Source: Photorhabdus bodei (GTDB lineage Bacteria; Pseudomonadota; Gammaproteobacteria; Enterobacterales; Enterobacteriaceae). Taken from it: a stretch of DNA of 63,915 nt. The DNA lies in assembly GCF_003287735.1 (NCBI RefSeq), contig NZ_NSCM01000023.1:1-63915 (forward strand), given 5' to 3'. The first letter of the stretch is position 1. Each line of letters opens with the position of its first letter. The position numbers and the translations under genes are program-made. Under the pieces are notes generated by a model. That model had not been told where the DNA came from and searched no databases. It saw nothing but the letters and a program-made list of their open reading frames with translations. Positions 61,548 to 63,915 of the stretch are shown one piece after another.

Positions 61548-62999
61548 ATGCATTTTCGTGCCATAACCCGTATTGTTGGGCTGCTTGTCATTCTTTTCTC
61601 TGTCACCATGATAATTCCAGGGTTGGTAGCACTTATCTATCGTGATGGCGCTGGGCGTGCATTTAGTCAGACATTTATTTTTGCCTTAATTATCGGTTTG
61701 ATGCTTTGGATACCAAATCGGGAGCAAAAACATGAATTAAAGCCCCGGGAAGGGTTTCTTATCGTTGCTTTGTTTTGGACAGTACTTGGTAGTGTTGGGG
61801 CTTTACCTTTCATTTTTTCTGAACAGCCAAATCTTTCTATTACAGATGCATTTTTTGAATCTTTTTCCGGTTTAACAACAACGGGTGCTACGACACTGAT
61901 TGGGCTTGATTCCTTGCCTAAAGCGATTCTTTTCTACCGGCAGATGCTGCAATGGTTAGGTGGTATGGGGATTATAGTGCTGGCTGTTGCAATATTGCCT
62001 CTACTTGGGGTTGGGGGAATGCAGCTCTATCGGGCTGAAATGCCTGGCCCCTTGAAAGATAATAAAATGCGCCCGCGAATTGCTGAAACGGCAAAAACTT
62101 TATGGTTGATTTATGTGTTACTGACAATCGCCTGCTCTTTAGCGTTATGGGCTGCGGGTATGTCAGTTTTTGATGCCATTTCTCACAGTTTTTCAACTAT
62201 CGCAATTGGTGGATTTTCTACACATGACGCGAGTATTGGTTATTTCAATAGCCCCGCGATAAATACCATTATTGCGATTTTTCTACTGATTTCTGGTTGT
62301 AACTTTGGTTTGCACTTCGCGGTATTAACGGGACGTAGCCTGACAGTATATTGGCGGGACCCTGAATTCCGTATGTTTATCTCCATTCAATTAGTGCTTG
62401 TTATTATTTGCACTCTGATCTTATGGCATCACGCTATTTATAAGTCGGGGATAGAGACACTAAACCAAGCTTTTTTCCAGGTTGTTTCAATGGCGACAAC
62501 AGCAGGGTTCAGCACAGATAGTTTTGCTCGTTGGCCATCATTTTTGCCAATACTGCTGTTGTGTTCCGCTTTTATTGGGGGTTGTGCAGGTTCGACGGGA
62601 GGAGGACTGAAGGTGATTCGTATCTTACTGCTATTCCTGCAAGGTTCCCGTGAATTGAAGAGATTGGTTCATCCAAATGCGGTTTATACCCTCAAGTTAG
62701 GGCGAAGAGCATTACCTGAAAGAATTATTGAAGCTGTTTGGGGATTCTTCTCTGCTTATGCTTTGGTATTTATCATTAGTTTATTATTACTTATCGCAAC
62801 TGGTGTAGATGAACTTTCTGCGTTTTCTGCAATAGCCGCTACACTAAATAATCTAGGGCCAGGGTTGGGTGTTGTTGCGGATAACTTCACTGCAATGAAT
62901 CCGGCAGCCAAATGGATATTAGTTATAACGATGTTGTTTGGTCGCTTGGAAGTATTCACTTTATTAGTTTTATTTACACCAACCTTCTGGCGTGAATAG
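61548..62999 (+). CDS. trkH: Potassium uptake protein TrkH
   Basis: A 483-aa inner-membrane K+ channel subunit of the Trk system. The four selectivity-loop regions are visible: SGLTTTGATTL, FSTIAIGGFSTHD, VSMATTAGFSTD and the NNLGPGLGVV loop. GGCAGSTGGGLKVIR is the gating loop of the third repeat. It needs TrkA from elsewhere. hemG follows after 17 bases. Confidence 0.95.
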   Translation: MHFRAITRIVGLLVILFSVTMIIPGLVALIYRDGAGRAFSQTFIFALIIGLMLWIPNREQKHELKPREGFLIVALFWTVLGSVGALPFIFSEQPNLSITDAFFESFSGLTTTGATTLIGLDSLPKAILFYRQMLQWLGGMGIIVLAVAILPLLGVGGMQLYRAEMPGPLKDNKMRPRIAETAKTLWLIYVLLTIACSLALWAAGMSVFDAISHSFSTIAIGGFSTHDASIGYFNSPAINTIIAIFLLISGCNFGLHFAVLTGRSLTVYWRDPEFRMFISIQLVLVIICTLILWHHAIYKSGIETLNQAFFQVVSMATTAGFSTDSFARWPSFLPILLLCSAFIGGCAGSTGGGLKVIRILLLFLQGSRELKRLVHPNAVYTLKLGRRALPERIIEAVWGFFSAYALVFIISLLLLIATGVDELSAFSAIAATLNNLGPGLGVVADNFTAMNPAAKWILVITMLFGRLEVFTLLVLFTPTFWRE

Positions 63000-63016
63000 T
63001 CTATTGGGAGAGGGAT

Positions 63017-63559
63017 ATGGCTATGAATTGTTTATTACTTTATTCCAGTCGGGATGGACAGACTAAGAAAATCATTACCCGCATTGCTGAAAATCTACGC
63101 AGATCAGGGGGGGTATGCGAGCTCAGAGATTTAGCAACAGTAAAAACGATCAATTTGGAATCTTATGACAAGATTATGATTGGAGCTTCGATCAGGTATG
63201 GTCATTTCAATTCGGCACTGAAAAAGTTTGCAATCTGTCATCAACAACAACTTAATAAAATGCCAACCGCATTTTTTGGCGTAAATTTGACAGCAAGGAA
63301 GCCAGAGAAACGTACACCAGAAACTAATGTGTATGTTCGTAAGTTTCTATTTAATACCCCGTGGAAGCCAGATTTGTGTGGTGTTTTTGCTGGTGCATTA
63401 CTTTATCCCCGTTATCATTGGTTGGATCGGGTAATGGTTAAAATAATTATGAAAATGACCGGTGGGGAAACTGATACAACTAAAGAAGTTGAATATACCG
63501 ACTGGCAGCAAGTTGATCATTTTACCGATGATTTCCTTAAAATAGTGAGTGAAAAATGA
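63017..63559 (+). CDS. hemG: Menaquinone-dependent protoporphyrinogen oxidase HemG
   Basis: A 180-aa flavodoxin-like enzyme that oxidises protoporphyrinogen IX in haem synthesis. The FMN loop is LYSSRDGQTKKI; IGASIRYGHF and VNLTARKPEKRTPETN (the long insert typical of HemG) and MTGGETDTTKEVEYTDW follow. The trkH-hemG-rRNA operon order is the classical enterobacterial one. Confidence 0.94.
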   Translation: MAMNCLLLYSSRDGQTKKIITRIAENLRRSGGVCELRDLATVKTINLESYDKIMIGASIRYGHFNSALKKFAICHQQQLNKMPTAFFGVNLTARKPEKRTPETNVYVRKFLFNTPWKPDLCGVFAGALLYPRYHWLDRVMVKIIMKMTGGETDTTKEVEYTDWQQVDHFTDDFLKIVSEK

Positions 63560-63628
63560 CTGATTTGTTCTTTTTATCAGTGTTTTGTTGAAAAAATGCG
63601 CGAATAAAAGTTTTTTTCAAATAAACGC

Positions 63629-63662
63629 TTGCCAGCGCTAAAGAACGCCCTATAATGCGCCA
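63629..63662 (+). promoter_or_regulatory. rrn P1 promoter
   Basis: TTGCCA (63629-63634), 16-bp spacer, TATAAT (63651-63656), then the GC-rich GCGCCACC discriminator used in stringent control. An A/T-rich UP element precedes the -35. Confidence 0.85.
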
Positions 63663-63725
63663 CCACTGACCGACACAACGCTGATAAACATTGTGTGGTC
63701 GGGCAGAGAAAAAGCTAACAAGCGC

Positions 63726-63756
63726 TTGACTCTGCGGGCGAAAAGCGTAGTATACG
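63726..63756 (+). promoter_or_regulatory. rrn P2 promoter
   Basis: TTGACT (63726-63731), 16-bp spacer, TAGTAT (63748-63753). The spacing and position, about 100 bp after P1, are as in E. coli rrn operons. Confidence 0.75.
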
Positions 63757-63762
63757 CAGCCC

Positions 63763-63808
63763 GGCTGAATGAGAATATCATTTTTTAATTCAGCCTGCTC
63801 TTTAACAA
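63763..63808 (+). promoter_or_regulatory. rrn antitermination boxB and boxA
   Basis: GGCTGAAT (63763-63770) and ATTCAGCC (63788-63795) form the boxB-like hairpin, followed at once by boxA TGCTCTTTAACAA (63796-63808), the NusB/NusE binding site. Confidence 0.85.
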
Positions 63809-63915
63809 TTAATCAGACAATCTGTGTGGGCACTCACAAGACCGTATCACAAAAAAATACGTTTTAAAGTCTTGAAGAGTGAACAACAGTTAATTCATTA
63901 CGAATTAATTTAGTA

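Larger units (their letters stand above)
63560..63915 (+). promoter_or_regulatory. Leader of a ribosomal RNA operon (16S gene lies beyond the window)
   Basis: The last 350 bases hold the rrn promoter-leader arrangement: an AT-rich upstream element, P1, P2, boxB, boxA and the start of the leader RNA. This matches the E. coli position, where rrnA follows hemG. The mature 16S start is not reached. Confidence 0.88.

Overview
The window reads as an AT-rich enterobacterium of the Morganellaceae, most likely Photorhabdus (or close kin). This rests on the core gene order (metR-metE, udp, rmuC, ubiE-ubiJ-ubiB, tatABC, hemB, rfaH, ubiD-fre, fadBA, pepQ-yigZ-trkH-hemG, then a ribosomal RNA operon leader), on protein sequences that look like E. 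coli orthologues, and on four 127-bp ERIC elements. No database search was run; species identity is inference.

Positions 1 to about 28,000 are an accessory island. After the tail of an IS5-type transposase comes an unknown PD-(D/E)XK-like gene split by an ERIC element. A frameshifted P4-family integrase follows, then a type I-A retron (msr-msd RNA, reverse transcriptase, PtuA ATPase, PtuB HNH nuclease). On the minus strand lie a SIR2-HerA pair (Nezha-like) with a multi-pass membrane protein downstream, a complete ferric citrate uptake and signalling locus fecIRABCDE, and a McrBC-like pair (coiled-coil AAA+ protein plus DUF2357-type nuclease) with its own downstream membrane protein. Two degenerate copies of a tRNA-Leu (leuX) 3'-end attachment core, at about 2,413 and 26,436, bracket this 24-kb block. 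It therefore looks like an old P4-type genomic island carrying antiphage defence plus iron uptake. Beyond it are an IS982 remnant, a broken 2-oxoglutarate oxygenase gene, a truncated short-chain dehydrogenase and a gene with an in-frame 9-bp repeat array.

Positions 28,750 to 30,140 hold almost no convincing genes. From 30,144 on the window is chromosomal backbone: a TauE/SafE exporter, an MFS transporter, an adenine-type permease, a YjcE antiporter, methionine synthesis (metR/metE, divergent), a Tat-exported intradiol dioxygenase, uridine phosphorylase, a tyrosine phosphatase, a DedA protein, rmuC, the ubiquinone genes ubiE-ubiJ-ubiB, and the Tat translocase. The usual tatD position is occupied by a decayed tnpB element. 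Then come hemB, rfaH, ubiD, fre, fadBA with a FadR-like palindrome, pepQ, yigZ, trkH and hemG, and finally the tandem P1/P2 promoters and boxB/boxA of an rRNA operon whose genes start beyond the window.

The main points for a second look are the retron with a terminator between its RNA and its reverse transcriptase gene, the two NTPase defence pairs each trailed by an uncharacterised membrane protein, the leuX-like att remnants, and the ERIC insertion whose removal restores one continuous reading frame.
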